From NCBI GenBank assembly GCA_946011725.1, contig CAMGBT010000002.1:38435-102434 (forward strand): a stretch of DNA of 64,000 nt, written 5' to 3'. Below, one piece after another: positions 17,772-26,473 of this stretch (the first letter of the stretch is position 1; the number at the start of each line of letters is the position of its first letter). Source of the DNA: an uncultured Bacteroidales bacterium. Lineage in GTDB: Bacteria > Bacteroidota > Bacteroidia > Bacteroidales > Muribaculaceae. Below the pieces are notes generated by a model that was not told where the DNA came from, ran no database searches, and saw only the letters and a list, made by a program, of their open reading frames with translations. Position numbers and translations under genes: made by a program.

Positions 17772-17849
17772 CACCAATTATCGATTATTATTAACTAATT
17801 CTTTTGCCTATCGCCTATATCTACTCTTAATTTTTAATTCGGAATAGAA

Positions 17850-18440
17850 ATGCAACAATTAGCAAATTTGGCCGACGATAAGTTGGTCGCTCTCTATGCT
17901 AACGGCAATAACGAAGCGTTCGATATCCTGCTCTCGCGTTATCAGGACCGGCTCTTCTGCTACATAATGCAACTCATTGGCAATCGTTCGCTTGCCGATG
18001 ATGTCTTTCAGGAAACCTTCGTCAAGGCGATCGTTACCATCCGTCAGGGCAATTATACCGCCTCCGGCAAGTTCGGGGCGTGGCTCATGCGCATTGCTCG
18101 CAACCTGATTATCGACCATTTCCGCCAGGAAAAGGCCGAAGGCGTGGTGTCGACCGACGATGGCGAGGTGGACATCCTCAACCGCAAGGAGTTGAGCGAC
18201 TGCACCATCGAAGACGACATCATCGACCTGCAGATCCGTGATGATGTGCGTTCGTTGGTGCGCCAGCTGCCGCAGCAGCAGCGCCAAGTGCTGGTGATGC
18301 GTTTCTATAAAGGCTTGAGTTTTAAGGAGATAGCCGATCTCACGAACGTGAGCATCAACACCGCGTTGGGACGCATGCGCTATGCCATCCTCAACCTGCG
18401 GCGCTTGGCGAGTGAGCAAAACATTATACTCACTCACTAA
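17850..18440 (+). CDS. RNA polymerase sigma factor, ECF type
   Basis: A 196-residue sigma factor with region 2 at about 27-95 (YQDRLFCYIMQLIG, DDVFQETFVKAI, FGAWLMRIARNLIIDHFR) and region 4 at about 130-190 (LPQQQRQVLVMRFYKGLSF, FKEIADLTNVSINTALGRM). There is no region 1 or 3, as expected for the ECF group. No adjacent anti-sigma gene is found, and it is driven by a housekeeping promoter, so it is probably an orphan of the kind many Bacteroidetes keep in large numbers. Its regulon is unknown. Confidence 0.92.
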   Translation: MQQLANLADDKLVALYANGNNEAFDILLSRYQDRLFCYIMQLIGNRSLADDVFQETFVKAIVTIRQGNYTASGKFGAWLMRIARNLIIDHFRQEKAEGVVSTDDGEVDILNRKELSDCTIEDDIIDLQIRDDVRSLVRQLPQQQRQVLVMRFYKGLSFKEIADLTNVSINTALGRMRYAILNLRRLASEQNIILTH

Positions 18441-18445
18441 CCTAC

Positions 18446-18461
18446 GGCCGCCGTGGCGGCC
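18446..18461 (+). terminator. Short hairpin between the sigma factor and symporter genes
   Basis: GGCCGCC (18446-18452) and GGCGGCC (18455-18461) pair perfectly around GT and are followed by a T-rich stretch up to the next ATG. It could act as a partial terminator or attenuator. Its centre GCCGTGGC matches that of the hairpin at 11425-11474. Confidence 0.5.
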
Positions 18462-18472
18462 TCATTTCATTT

Positions 18473-19870
18473 ATGCTCGAACAAATAGGACAATTTCTCA
18501 CTGTAGTGGCCGATTTCCTTTGCGGCTACCCGCTGTTCACCTTGCTCATCGGTGGCGGCATCTTCTTGTTTATCGCCTCGGGCGCGGTGTCGTTGCGACG
18601 GCTTCCGGCTGCGATAGCCGAGCTGCGGCGCAAACACTCGGGCGGCGACGGCCAAATCTCATCCATTCAAGCACTTGCATCGGTGGTGGCTGCCACCGTG
18701 GGCTTGGGCAACATTGCCGGCGTGGCCATCGCGTTGGTGATGGGCGGTCCCGGCGCCATCTTTTGGATGTGGGTGAGCGCTATGGTGGGCATGGCCACCA
18801 AGTACCACGAGGGTGCGCTGGCCATCATGTACAAGGGCCGCGATAACCTGGGCCGTCCGCAAGGCGGCGTGATGCACATCATCACCCAAGGCCTGGGTCA
18901 AAAGTGGTTACCTTTGGCGCGCTTTTTTGCCGTGGCCGGCATTTTGGGCACACTTTGCATCATGAATGCCAACCAGTTGGCTGAAGCCACCATGGCCGTG
19001 TTCGTGCCGCAGGACATTGTGGCCCACGGCTGGCTCGCCTCGGCCGGCGCGGTAATCGGCATGAGCGGCGCCGCTTTCGGTCGCTTCCTCTTGGGCCTGG
19101 CTATGGCCGCGGTGGTGGCGGTGGTCATCCTCGGCGGCATCTCGCGCATAGCGCGCGTGGCCTCGATTTTGGTACCGTTCATGGTGGGATTGTATTTTAT
19201 TATGGTGCTATATATTATATGTACGCACGTGGGGCAAGTGCCGCAGGTGTTTGCATCCATTTTCCGCGAAGCGTTCAATTTGCAAGCGGGCTTCGGCGCA
19301 TTGGCGGGCATCGCCATCATCGGCGCACGGCGTGCGGCGTTGGTCAACGATGCCGGCATCGGCACCGCCTCGATCATGCACGGCGCTTCGCGCAATAACG
19401 AGCCGGTGCGCGAGGGTTTGATAGCCATGCTTGGCCCGGCCATCGACTCCGGCTTGGTGTGCACCCTGACCGCCACCGCCATCCTGCTGTGCGTGCCGGA
19501 AATCTCTGCCATTGAGGGCCTTAAGGGCTTGGAAGTGGCCATGACGGCCTTCGGTCGCGGCATCCCTTACGGGCAGTATCTGCTGATGTTCGTGGTGGTG
19601 TGCTTCGCCCTGTCGTCGATGTTCTCCTACTCGTTCTACGGCTCCACCTGTGCCTCGTATCTCTTTGGTTCGCAGGTAGTTAAGTGGCATCGCTACTTCT
19701 TCATCGCCTCGTTAGTGCTGTTTGCCGTGGTGCCGCTGTCGGCGGCCGTGAGCTTGTGCGACCTGTTCTACGCGCTGATGGCATTCCCCACCATGTTTGC
19801 CGTGCTGCGGCTCAGCGGTTGCGTGCGCCAAGCCACACGTGCTTATTTCGCCAAATCTAAAACCAAATAA
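18473..19870 (+). CDS. Sodium:alanine/glycine symporter (AGCS family)
   Basis: A 465-residue transporter with about 11 membrane segments, importing alanine or glycine with sodium. The family signature is clear near residues 76-105 (VGLGNIAGVAIALVMGGPGA followed by IFWMW), with KYHEGALAIMYK in the next loop. GIGTASIMHGASRNNEPVREG (around 300-320) is the second conserved block. It follows the sigma factor after 32 nt containing a small hairpin and sits 2 nt before lgt, so it is probably co-transcribed with lgt and the next two genes. Confidence 0.93.
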   Translation: MLEQIGQFLTVVADFLCGYPLFTLLIGGGIFLFIASGAVSLRRLPAAIAELRRKHSGGDGQISSIQALASVVAATVGLGNIAGVAIALVMGGPGAIFWMWVSAMVGMATKYHEGALAIMYKGRDNLGRPQGGVMHIITQGLGQKWLPLARFFAVAGILGTLCIMNANQLAEATMAVFVPQDIVAHGWLASAGAVIGMSGAAFGRFLLGLAMAAVVAVVILGGISRIARVASILVPFMVGLYFIMVLYIICTHVGQVPQVFASIFREAFNLQAGFGALAGIAIIGARRAALVNDAGIGTASIMHGASRNNEPVREGLIAMLGPAIDSGLVCTLTATAILLCVPEISAIEGLKGLEVAMTAFGRGIPYGQYLLMFVVVCFALSSMFSYSFYGSTCASYLFGSQVVKWHRYFFIASLVLFAVVPLSAAVSLCDLFYALMAFPTMFAVLRLSGCVRQATRAYFAKSKTK

Positions 19871-19872
19871 CC

Positions 19873-20733
19873 ATGCTTAATTTCATTACTTGGGACTTCG
19901 ACCCCGTGGCGCTGTCTTGGCCGCTGCAAATCCGCTGGTACGGCTTGATGTTTGCCATCGGCTTTTGGCTGGGCGTGATTGTGGTGGGGCGGATGTTCCG
20001 GCGCGAAGGCGCACCCGAACGCTGGGTGAGCGTGCTGCTGCTGTGGGTGGCTGCCGGCACCATCGTGGGCGCTCGCCTCGGCCACGTATTCTTCTATGAA
20101 TGGGACTATTACAGTCAGCATCCGATTGAAATTCTGTACACATGGCACGGCGGCCTCGCCTCGCACGGCGGCGCCATCGGCGTGATTACGGCTGTGCTGT
20201 GCTATTCATATTTCACCACCAAACGCTCGCCGCTGTGGACGTTCGACCGCTTAGTGGTGGCCATCGCCATGGTGGGCGGCCTCATCCGCTTGGGCAATCT
20301 GTTCAACTCCGAAATCTTCGGCCACGCCACCACCCTGCCGTGGGGCTTTATGTTCGTCAACTCGCGCGAATGGCACGCTCTCTACGAGGGCCAAGCCTGC
20401 CATCCCACTCAGATCTACGAGGCGCTGTGTTACTTCGCCCTATTCGGCCTGATGATGTGGATGTACTGGAAGCGCAACGAAGGCGAACGCCCCGGTATGC
20501 TCTTCGGCACATTCCTCACCGGCATCTTCGGCACCCGCTTCCTCATCGAGTTCGTCAAGAATCCGCAGGTGGAATTTGAGCAGGATATGTTGCTGAATAT
20601 GGGGCAGTTACTCTCCATTCCGTTCATTCTTGCCGGTATCTTCTTCATCGTGCGAGCCTGTTTGCGCCCGCGTCTGCATCTCGATTATCCCAACCAATAT
20701 TCCGACGCCAAGGACGCCAAAAAGAAGAAGTAA
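19873..20733 (+). CDS. lgt: Prolipoprotein diacylglyceryl transferase
   Basis: Inner-membrane enzyme that attaches diacylglycerol from phosphatidylglycerol to the lipobox cysteine of prolipoproteins, the first step of lipoprotein maturation; substrates in this window would include PorK, ArsF and the M28 peptidase. The 286-residue protein has the expected seven membrane segments, WYGLMFAIGFWLG (residues 17-29), the HGGLASHGGAIG block (about 92-103) and GGLIRLGNLFNSE with the catalytic arginine. The start is 2 nt after the symporter stop. Confidence 0.96.
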   Translation: MLNFITWDFDPVALSWPLQIRWYGLMFAIGFWLGVIVVGRMFRREGAPERWVSVLLLWVAAGTIVGARLGHVFFYEWDYYSQHPIEILYTWHGGLASHGGAIGVITAVLCYSYFTTKRSPLWTFDRLVVAIAMVGGLIRLGNLFNSEIFGHATTLPWGFMFVNSREWHALYEGQACHPTQIYEALCYFALFGLMMWMYWKRNEGERPGMLFGTFLTGIFGTRFLIEFVKNPQVEFEQDMLLNMGQLLSIPFILAGIFFIVRACLRPRLHLDYPNQYSDAKDAKKKK

Positions 20734-20736
20734 GCA

Positions 20737-21660
20737 ATGCAATTGGCTAAGTTGCGCGCACGTCTGAAAATGTTCATGCTGCCCATAGCGATGCTGTGCG
20801 GCTGGCTGTTTCACGAGCCGGTGGAGGCGGTGCAATTCCTGTCGCCGTACATGATTTTCACCATGCTGCTGATTACATTCTGCCGCGTGGACATTAAGGA
20901 GTTTCGCATAAGCGCCTTGACATGGAAAGTGGTTGGTTTTCAGTTGATTTGCTGCGTGGTGAGCTACTTTGTTATCGCCCCGTTCAACCCCGTTTTGGCG
21001 CAAGGGAGCATGCTGTGCTTCCTGTGCCCGACGGCCACGGCTGCGCCCGTTATTACGGCCATGTTGGGCGGCAGCATCCTCACCTTGGTGGCCATTTCTG
21101 TGCTCAGCAACCTGTTAGCGGCGGCCGTAGCGCCGCTGATGTTCACCGTTGCCGTGGGCGAAACGGGTGTCAACATCGACTTCCTCGCCACCTTCGGCAC
21201 CGTCATGGCCAAAGTCGGGCCGATGATCGTCGGCCCCATGGCGTTGGCGCTGCTGCTGCGCGCCGTTGCGCCCAAGGTGCACCGCGTGATTCACGACAAT
21301 CAATCCATATCGTTCTACCTGTGGTCGGTGGTGCTGATCATCGTGGTGGGACGCGTTACCACATTCGCGCTGGCCGAACCCGCCGACTGCCTGCCGCAGA
21401 TGCTCCTGCTCGCGCTGGCCTCCGGCGTGATTTGCGCCATCCAATTCATTGTGGGGCGCCGCTTGGGGCGCCGCCATGGCGATCCGGTGGCCGGTGCGCA
21501 GGGTCTCGGCCAGAAGAACACGCTGCTGGCCGTGTGGATGGCACTTACTTTCCTCGACCCGATTTCCTCCATCGCCCCCGCGGCTTATATCATCTGGCAA
21601 AATTCGTTTAACTCGTTGCAAATCTGGCTTAAAGCCCGTCGCGACAGCCTTAATTCATAA
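20737..21660 (+). CDS. BASS-type membrane transporter (bile acid:sodium symporter superfamily)
   Basis: A 307-residue protein with 9-10 membrane segments. The C-terminal block GLGQKNTLLAVWMALTFLDP (about 265-284) followed by PAAYIIWQNSFNSLQIW is characteristic of the BASS-like group seen in Bacteroides. The substrate is unknown; the superfamily moves bile acids, pantoate, pyruvate or other organic anions. It starts 3 nt after lgt and ends 3 nt before the Crp/Fnr gene, so it is part of the same operon. Confidence 0.7.
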   Translation: MQLAKLRARLKMFMLPIAMLCGWLFHEPVEAVQFLSPYMIFTMLLITFCRVDIKEFRISALTWKVVGFQLICCVVSYFVIAPFNPVLAQGSMLCFLCPTATAAPVITAMLGGSILTLVAISVLSNLLAAAVAPLMFTVAVGETGVNIDFLATFGTVMAKVGPMIVGPMALALLLRAVAPKVHRVIHDNQSISFYLWSVVLIIVVGRVTTFALAEPADCLPQMLLLALASGVICAIQFIVGRRLGRRHGDPVAGAQGLGQKNTLLAVWMALTFLDPISSIAPAAYIIWQNSFNSLQIWLKARRDSLNS

Positions 21661-21663
21661 CCT

Positions 21664-22341
21664 ATGGCCGGCTCAATGTTTGAAACCATCAAATCGTTGC
21701 CGCTGTTTAGCGGTATCAGCGATGAGCAACTGCTTAACGTGCTGGGAAAATGTAAGATGCACTTCCAAACGGTGTCGGCCGGCAAGGTGGTGCTCAATGC
21801 GGGCGAAGTGTGCGCTAATCTCACTTTCTTGATGAGCGGCATCGTTCGTGCCACCTTCACCTCCATCGACGGCCGCTTGTCGCTGAGCCAGTCGATTAAA
21901 GGCCCCGACGTGCTGTTTCCGCACTACCTGTTCGGCCTGACCACCGCCCGCCCGGCCACAGTGCGCTCCGTGAGCGAGGTGGTGCTCCTCCACGTGCCTA
22001 AGAACGATTTGCTCAAGCTCTTGGCCAAAAGCGATGTGGCATTGCTCAACTTCCTCAACACGCTGTGCGGTAGCGCCCAGCGCGCCTTCCGCGACGTGCT
22101 CAATAGCACCGGCGGCGACCTGCGCCGACGTCTTGCATCGCGCGTGTGCGCGCTCACACGCCCGCAGAGCTTCGATATCGTGCTCGAAGTCAATGCCAAT
22201 GTCTCGGCTGAGTTTGACACCTCCGTCGAGAACTTTACCGCCGCATTCGATTGGTTGGTGGAGAATAAGATCGTGTCCGGAACGCCGAATCGCATGGTAG
22301 TCAAAAACCGTGCCGCTTTGGCCGAACTTCTAACCACATAA
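21664..22341 (+). CDS. Crp/Fnr-family cyclic-nucleotide-binding regulator
   Basis: A 225-residue protein. Residues about 10-120 form the cyclic-nucleotide-binding beta roll (LPLFSGISDEQLL, GKVVLNAGEVCANLTFLMSG, VLLHVPKNDLLKLL), then a dimer helix and a C-terminal domain with a winged-helix layout (RRRLASRVCALT, VSAEFDTSVENFTAAFDWLV, VSGTPNRMVVKN). The recognition helix is poorly conserved, and there are no iron-sulfur cysteines of the FNR kind. It is the last gene of the lgt operon. Ligand and target genes are unknown. A small inverted repeat at 22380-22396 (TTCGTTT/AAACGAA) after the gene may help end the transcript. Confidence 0.85.
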   Translation: MAGSMFETIKSLPLFSGISDEQLLNVLGKCKMHFQTVSAGKVVLNAGEVCANLTFLMSGIVRATFTSIDGRLSLSQSIKGPDVLFPHYLFGLTTARPATVRSVSEVVLLHVPKNDLLKLLAKSDVALLNFLNTLCGSAQRAFRDVLNSTGGDLRRRLASRVCALTRPQSFDIVLEVNANVSAEFDTSVENFTAAFDWLVENKIVSGTPNRMVVKNRAALAELLTT

Positions 22342-22650
22342 AAAAGAAACGTCGAATCTCGCGATCCAACATTTCTTTGTTCGTTTTTTAAACGAATCAA
22401 ACCTAACCTAAAATTTTTACCTTATATTGCCTATTGTTATTTGTTATTGACACTGCAAAGTTACATCGATTTTCACCCTCTCGCAACGGTGTAAAACACA
22501 AATCTTGCGCAATATAAGAATTGTCAACCTTTAAAGTATTAAAAACCAAATATATAACTTATTTGCAATATAAGCAAAAATATAGATCTTAATTTGGTGA
22601 ATTTCCGAATTTTTTGTACCTTTGCACCGAAATATTTACACCTAAAAACC
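22342..22650. other. AT-rich intergenic region upstream of the DUF6377 gene
   Basis: No gene seen. It holds a weak terminator-like inverted repeat (22380-22396), a strongly AT-rich middle, and the promoter at 22593-22624. Confidence 0.55.
22593..22624 (+). promoter_or_regulatory. Promoter of the DUF6377 regulator
   Basis: TTTG (22593-22596) and TACCTTTG (22617-22624), 20 nt apart. The box position rules out translation from the in-frame codon at 22594 and supports the ATG at 22651 (or 22654). Confidence 0.75.
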
Positions 22651-24210
22651 ATGATGCGCATTAAATACCTATTCATTTTGTTTGTGCTGGGCTGCTCGTT
22701 CAGCTCGCGAGCATCCTCCTTGCCGCAGATGCTCAGCACCGCCCTCGATTCGCTCGACGCTGCCATTGATCGCTATCCCGACCTCTACAATCAGCGCCAT
22801 TTGCACATCGATTCCTTAGTTATTGTCACCATCAAGCCCGGGCAGCGTCCCGACGCGTCGGATTATTTGTCGATCGCTCGCGCTTACGACGGTTTCAACG
22901 TCGACTCTGCCGCACATTATTATTATGCTGCATTTCAGCTATTTACGCCCGGCACACAAGAATATTTCTCCACCACTATCGACATGGCCTATCAGTATGC
23001 CAAGATGTGTCGGTTCAGCGATGCCAAATTTTTGCTTAACTCCTTCGATGTCAGCTTGTTGTCTGCGGAAAATAGGCTCAAATATTATGGTATTGCTTCG
23101 CGGATATGTATTGATGACCTCAATTTTTCACGTGCTGTTTTAAACCGCGCGCAGTTGATGAATCATGCAATCGAACTGCTTGATTCACTGAATAATTGCT
23201 TGTCGGATAACTCTATGGCGCGATGGCTCGTTGAGTCGCGCAAGAGTGCTATCCGAGGTGATAATATCCGCGCTATGGGCGAATTGAACGAGGCAATTGC
23301 TTCTTTCCCGCCCGATTCGCCCACATACGCCATGCTCACCGCCATGTTGGCCGACTGCTATGACAATCGCCCCGACAAGTTATATGAACGCGCGTACTAC
23401 CTTGCCTTGTCGGCACGGGCCGACATTTTGAACGTGAATTGCGATGTGGCTTCGCTCGCCAACTTAGGCGAAACGCTCATGGATCTGGGCGATAAAGACC
23501 GTGCTTTCAGGTACTTAGAGCTCTCCAGTCGCATCATGCGCGACAGTGGTTCGCTCATGTTCTTGGCCGCTACATCACCTCGATTTATCGAAGTAGCCGG
23601 CAAGGTGCACGAAGCTGATTTGAGCACCAACCGTGCAGGCATCATCGTAATCGTCGCCCTCACATTGATGATTATTTTGTTGGCAGCCGTGGTACTCAAC
23701 TCCAAGATCCGCTCGGCTCACGACGAGCACACCGCCCGGCAGCTGCGCGATTCAGTGGCCAATCGCGAACTTTACATCACCCAATTGCTCAAACTATGCT
23801 CTTCGTATGTGGATGGTTTTGAGGAGCTTACGCGCTTTGTGACTCGCAAACTGAAAGCCAATCAGGCGGCTGACCTGCTTAGTAATATCGAGAGCGGCCG
23901 TATGCTCACCGAGTTCTCCGAGAAGTTCTTCGTGGTATACGACGAAGCCGTCCTCAAGATTTTCCCCAACTTTGTGGCTGATGTCAACCGTCTGCTACAG
24001 CCCGACAAGCAAGTGGAGTTGCCAAGCGTCGGCAGGCTGAGTCCCGAATTGCGTATCCTTGCTTTTATGCGATTGGGCGTGACCGACAGCACCCGCATCA
24101 GCAAGTTCTTGGGATTGTCGCTCAATACCATCTACACCTACCGCAATCGAATGAAAAATCGCGCCATCGACCGCGAAAACTTCGAGGACAACGTTTTGAA
24201 AATCGCCTGA
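22651..24210 (+). CDS. DUF6377-type membrane-spanning transcriptional regulator
   Basis: A 519-residue protein of the Bacteroidetes DUF6377 type. In order: a signal sequence (residues 1-22, ending SSRA), a periplasmic helical-repeat region of about 320 residues resembling TPRs (ADCYDNRPDKLYERAYYLAL, LANLGETLMDLGDKDRAFRY), one membrane helix (IIVIVALTLMIILLAAVVLNS, about 345-366), a coiled stretch, and a cytoplasmic C-terminus with a LuxR-like helix-turn-helix (LRILAFMRLGVTDSTRISKF, then LGLSLNTIYTYRNRMKNRA). This architecture suggests that a periplasmic signal is passed to DNA by a one-component protein. The ligand and targets are unknown. It is transcribed alone. Confidence 0.85.
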   Translation: MMRIKYLFILFVLGCSFSSRASSLPQMLSTALDSLDAAIDRYPDLYNQRHLHIDSLVIVTIKPGQRPDASDYLSIARAYDGFNVDSAAHYYYAAFQLFTPGTQEYFSTTIDMAYQYAKMCRFSDAKFLLNSFDVSLLSAENRLKYYGIASRICIDDLNFSRAVLNRAQLMNHAIELLDSLNNCLSDNSMARWLVESRKSAIRGDNIRAMGELNEAIASFPPDSPTYAMLTAMLADCYDNRPDKLYERAYYLALSARADILNVNCDVASLANLGETLMDLGDKDRAFRYLELSSRIMRDSGSLMFLAATSPRFIEVAGKVHEADLSTNRAGIIVIVALTLMIILLAAVVLNSKIRSAHDEHTARQLRDSVANRELYITQLLKLCSSYVDGFEELTRFVTRKLKANQAADLLSNIESGRMLTEFSEKFFVVYDEAVLKIFPNFVADVNRLLQPDKQVELPSVGRLSPELRILAFMRLGVTDSTRISKFLGLSLNTIYTYRNRMKNRAIDRENFEDNVLKIA

Positions 24211-24348
24211 AATCGCTTGATTATAGCTTATATTTCTACAAAATTGTATCATTCTTAAAATGCTGATTAATAGATGAATAATAATATTTAAAGCCTATAT
24301 TTATTTATATTGCACTTCAATTTAATTTTCAAGTGAACTTTTTCGTAG

Positions 24349-24507
24349 TAACTTTGCAATGTAAATAAACAAAAAAGGTCTAAGATTCAAGGTTATTATT
24401 TAGGATTATTCAGTAATAGACAACAAGGATTTATAAATGGTTTTAGGTATTTAGTGTTAGCAACAACACAAGAAATCAACCGGGCCGCGAGGTATCGGTT
24501 TTTTTCT
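24349..24507 (+). ncRNA. Putative small RNA with own promoter box and terminator
   Basis: A -7 box TAACTTTG (24349-24356), with no clear -33 box, is followed by about 140 nt without a usable reading frame. The unit contains a GTGTT/AACAC stem (24454-24469) and ends in a terminator: AACCG (24478-24482) pairs with CGGTT (24496-24500), with an inner GCC/GGT stem capped by a GCGA tetraloop, and then a T-run to 24505. The segment is AT-rich apart from the terminator. The family cannot be named from sequence alone; Bacteroidales have several structured RNAs of this size. Confidence 0.5.
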
Positions 24508-24518
24508 TATATATACAC

Positions 24519-24552
24519 CAGCGGAGCGCCCCAACCACGGGGCGCTCCGCTG
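24519..24552 (-). terminator. Hairpin after the permease gene
   Basis: Perfect 14-bp arms (24519-24532 and 24539-24552) with a 6-base loop, 17 nt beyond the permease stop on the minus strand. No T-run follows on that strand, so it may stabilise the 3' end rather than terminate by itself. Confidence 0.65.
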
Positions 24553-24568
24553 TCGGTTTCCGGGGTTG

Positions 24569-25537
24569 CTATAGCAGCAGATTGTTGAGGTATCCCAAAA
24601 TGATGATGCCAAGGGTTACGGCACCGAAGAAGATGGCCACCAGTCGCCATGTCATCACCTTTTTGAGCATGGTGGCTTCGGGAAGCGACAAGCCCACCAC
24701 CGCCATCATGAATGCCAGGGCGGTGCCGATGCTCACGCCTTTAGCCACCAACACTTGAATCACCGGCACGATGCCGGCGGCGTTGGCATACATCGGCACG
24801 GCCAATATCACGGCCACCGGCACAGCGTACCAGTTGCCGCTACCAAGCCATTCGGCGAAGAACTCATCTGGCACGTAGCCATGGATGGCTGCGCCCAACG
24901 CGATGCCGATAATAATGTACAGCAACACGCCCCGCACTATACCCAGCGCATCGCGCACTATCGCCGGCAGGCGGTGTAGGAAAGTGGTGTGTTCAGCTTG
25001 CCATGTCTCGGCTTCCGCCTGCGAGTTGGCGATAATCTGTTGCACCCACGGCGTGAGGTTGCGCTCCAACCGGAAACGGCCCAAAATTATGCCGCCGAGG
25101 GTGCCCATGATGATGCCGCCGCTCACATAAATGGCGGTGAACTTCCAGCCGAATGAGCCGGCAAGCATGGCCACGGCTACCTCGTTCACAAAGGGTGAAG
25201 TGATTAGAAATGAGAGCGTTACGCCCAATGGTATACCCCCGCGGACGAAGCCGATAAAAAGCGGAATCGACGAGCACGAGCAGAACGGTGTCACCGCGCC
25301 GAACAGCGATGCCAGCAGGTATTGCAGCCCATAGAATCGGTGCGAGGTTAGGTGGGACCGAAGCCGCTCAATCGGGAAGTACGCGTTGATGATGCCCATC
25401 AAAATCGAGATGCCGAACAGCAGTAGCACGATCTTGATGGTATCGTACACGAAGAAGTTGAGCGCCGCGCCTAAGTGCGACTGCTCCGAAAGGCCTATCA
25501 GGCTGTAAATCAGCCAGTCGGCAAAGGTTTGAATCAT
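24569..25537 (-). CDS. DUF318-family permease (ArsP/YraQ-like)
   Basis: A 322-residue membrane protein with about eight segments in two similar halves, the layout of the predicted permease family that includes the methylarsenite exporter ArsP. Conserved blocks are GAVTPFCSCSSIPLFIGFVR (about 80-99), with two neighbouring cysteines, and AVPMYANAAGIVPVIQ in the second half. The CSCSS cysteines are of the kind proposed to bind trivalent arsenicals in ArsP. It overlaps the thioredoxin-like gene by 4 nt and is the last gene of the arsR-led operon. Export of an organoarsenical is inferred from family and context; other thiol-reactive substrates are possible. Confidence 0.82.
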   Translation of the reverse strand: MIQTFADWLIYSLIGLSEQSHLGAALNFFVYDTIKIVLLLFGISILMGIINAYFPIERLRSHLTSHRFYGLQYLLASLFGAVTPFCSCSSIPLFIGFVRGGIPLGVTLSFLITSPFVNEVAVAMLAGSFGWKFTAIYVSGGIIMGTLGGIILGRFRLERNLTPWVQQIIANSQAEAETWQAEHTTFLHRLPAIVRDALGIVRGVLLYIIIGIALGAAIHGYVPDEFFAEWLGSGNWYAVPVAVILAVPMYANAAGIVPVIQVLVAKGVSIGTALAFMMAVVGLSLPEATMLKKVMTWRLVAIFFGAVTLGIIILGYLNNLLL

Positions 25538-25764
25538 GTCAGCAGCTCTTTGATTTGGTCAACATTGAGCACACGGCCTTTGGCCACGACCTTTCCGTCG
25601 ACCACCATGGCCGGCAGAGCCATCACGTTGTATTCCATGATTTTGACGATGTCTTCTTCCTTGTTGACCACGGCGTCGAGGCCGAGTTGAGCCACCGCCG
25701 CTTGGGCGTTGGCAAAGAGTGCTTTGCACGAGGCACATCCTGTGCCTAAGATGGTGATTGTCAT
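25534..25764 (-). CDS. Small thioredoxin-like redox protein
   Basis: A 76-residue protein with the glutaredoxin/thioredoxin mini-fold and an active-site pair GTGCASCKAL (Cys10, Cys13), then a VVNKEEDIVKIMEYNVMALP stretch containing the conserved cis-proline context. It matches the redox-active disulfide protein group commonly paired with DUF318 permeases. It is translated together with the permease (4-nt overlap) and begins 4 nt after the CcdA-like gene. It may deliver electrons to the ArsF-like protein or the permease cysteines; in arsEFG operons a small protein of this kind, ArsE, has this position. That equivalence is inference. Confidence 0.85.
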   Translation of the reverse strand: MTITILGTGCASCKALFANAQAAVAQLGLDAVVNKEEDIVKIMEYNVMALPAMVVDGKVVAKGRVLNVDQIKELLT

Positions 25765-25768
25765 AATG

Positions 25769-26473
25769 TTAAAGTATAAAGATAGTGATACAATAATAGA
25801 TGCCGATTAGGATGAACAGCCCGGCCACGATGGCATTTAGCCGCCGCTGAATAGTCTGGAACCGCCCGTACAGCGTGCCGATTTTCTCCACGCTGAAGGC
25901 CAACACCCACGCCACTGCCACCACCGGCAATGCGGTGGCCACGGCGAACAGCGGCGGCAGCAGCCATCCGGCTGTGGTTGAGGCGGATAGCGGTATCAGC
26001 ATGCCGAAGTAGAACACGCCCGAGGTGGGGCAGAACGCCAAGGCGAACAGCATACCTAACAGCAGCGCGCCCCATTGCCCGCGGCGGGCGAGGTGCTCGC
26101 CGTTGAGGCCGATTTTCGGCAGCGAAAGCTTGTGGCCGAACAGCATGAACACACCGATTGCCACTAACATCGGCCCGATGACCGCTTCGCCGATGGCCGT
26201 GATCGAGCTGCGCAATCCGAATATGCCTATACTGCTGTTAATCAGAGCAATAAGTATGATAGCCAAGCCCCAGTACGCTACCACCCGCCCCGCGCAGTAG
26301 AGCAGTCCGCGGCGGAAAATGGCTCGACGGTCGGAGATGTCCTTGCTGATGAAGCCGATGGCGGCGATGTTGGTGGCCAGCGGACACGGCGAGATGGCGG
26401 TGAGCAAGCCGAGCAGCAAGGCGGTGAGCGCCGGCGCGGAGCCGTTGTCGATTAGTGCTTGAATGGAGTCCAT
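25769..26473 (-). CDS. CcdA/ArsG-like membrane protein
   Basis: A 234-residue inner-membrane protein with six segments. From the ATG at 26473 (a GTG one codon earlier also fits), two equivalent Cys-Pro sites are visible: ISPCPLATN in the first segment and LAFCPTSGVF in the fourth. This is the CcdA/DsbD pattern that carries electrons across the membrane through a disulfide. Members next to ArsF are classed as ArsG, reported as an exporter of aromatic arsenicals in the arsEFG operon. Its start codon shares one base with the arsF stop. Whether it moves electrons or substrate is open. Confidence 0.82.
   Translation of the reverse strand: MDSIQALIDNGSAPALTALLLGLLTAISPCPLATNIAAIGFISKDISDRRAIFRRGLLYCAGRVVAYWGLAIILIALINSSIGIFGLRSSITAIGEAVIGPMLVAIGVFMLFGHKLSLPKIGLNGEHLARRGQWGALLLGMLFALAFCPTSGVFYFGMLIPLSASTTAGWLLPPLFAVATALPVVAVAWVLAFSVEKIGTLYGRFQTIQRRLNAIVAGLFILIGIYYCITIFIL

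Larger units (their letters stand above)
17572..17849. other. Intergenic region with dispersed element copy and sigma-factor promoter
   Basis: No gene is seen. The left part is GC-rich and carries a stem-forming stretch around 17585-17608 (CTCCTGCCCGAGCAGGAG) and copy 2 of the dispersed element (17639-17653). The right part is AT-rich and carries the promoter of the sigma factor gene. Confidence 0.6.
24211..24568. other. Intergenic region with a probable small RNA and a hairpin
   Basis: No protein gene is visible in this 358-bp gap. It contains an sRNA-like transcription unit (24349-24507) on the plus strand and, at the right, the hairpin at the end of the ars-like operon. Confidence 0.6.

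Noticed and set aside
20737-21660. Assigning bile acid uptake to the BASS-type protein
   Set aside because: The superfamily has many substrates and the sequence gives no basis for choosing one.
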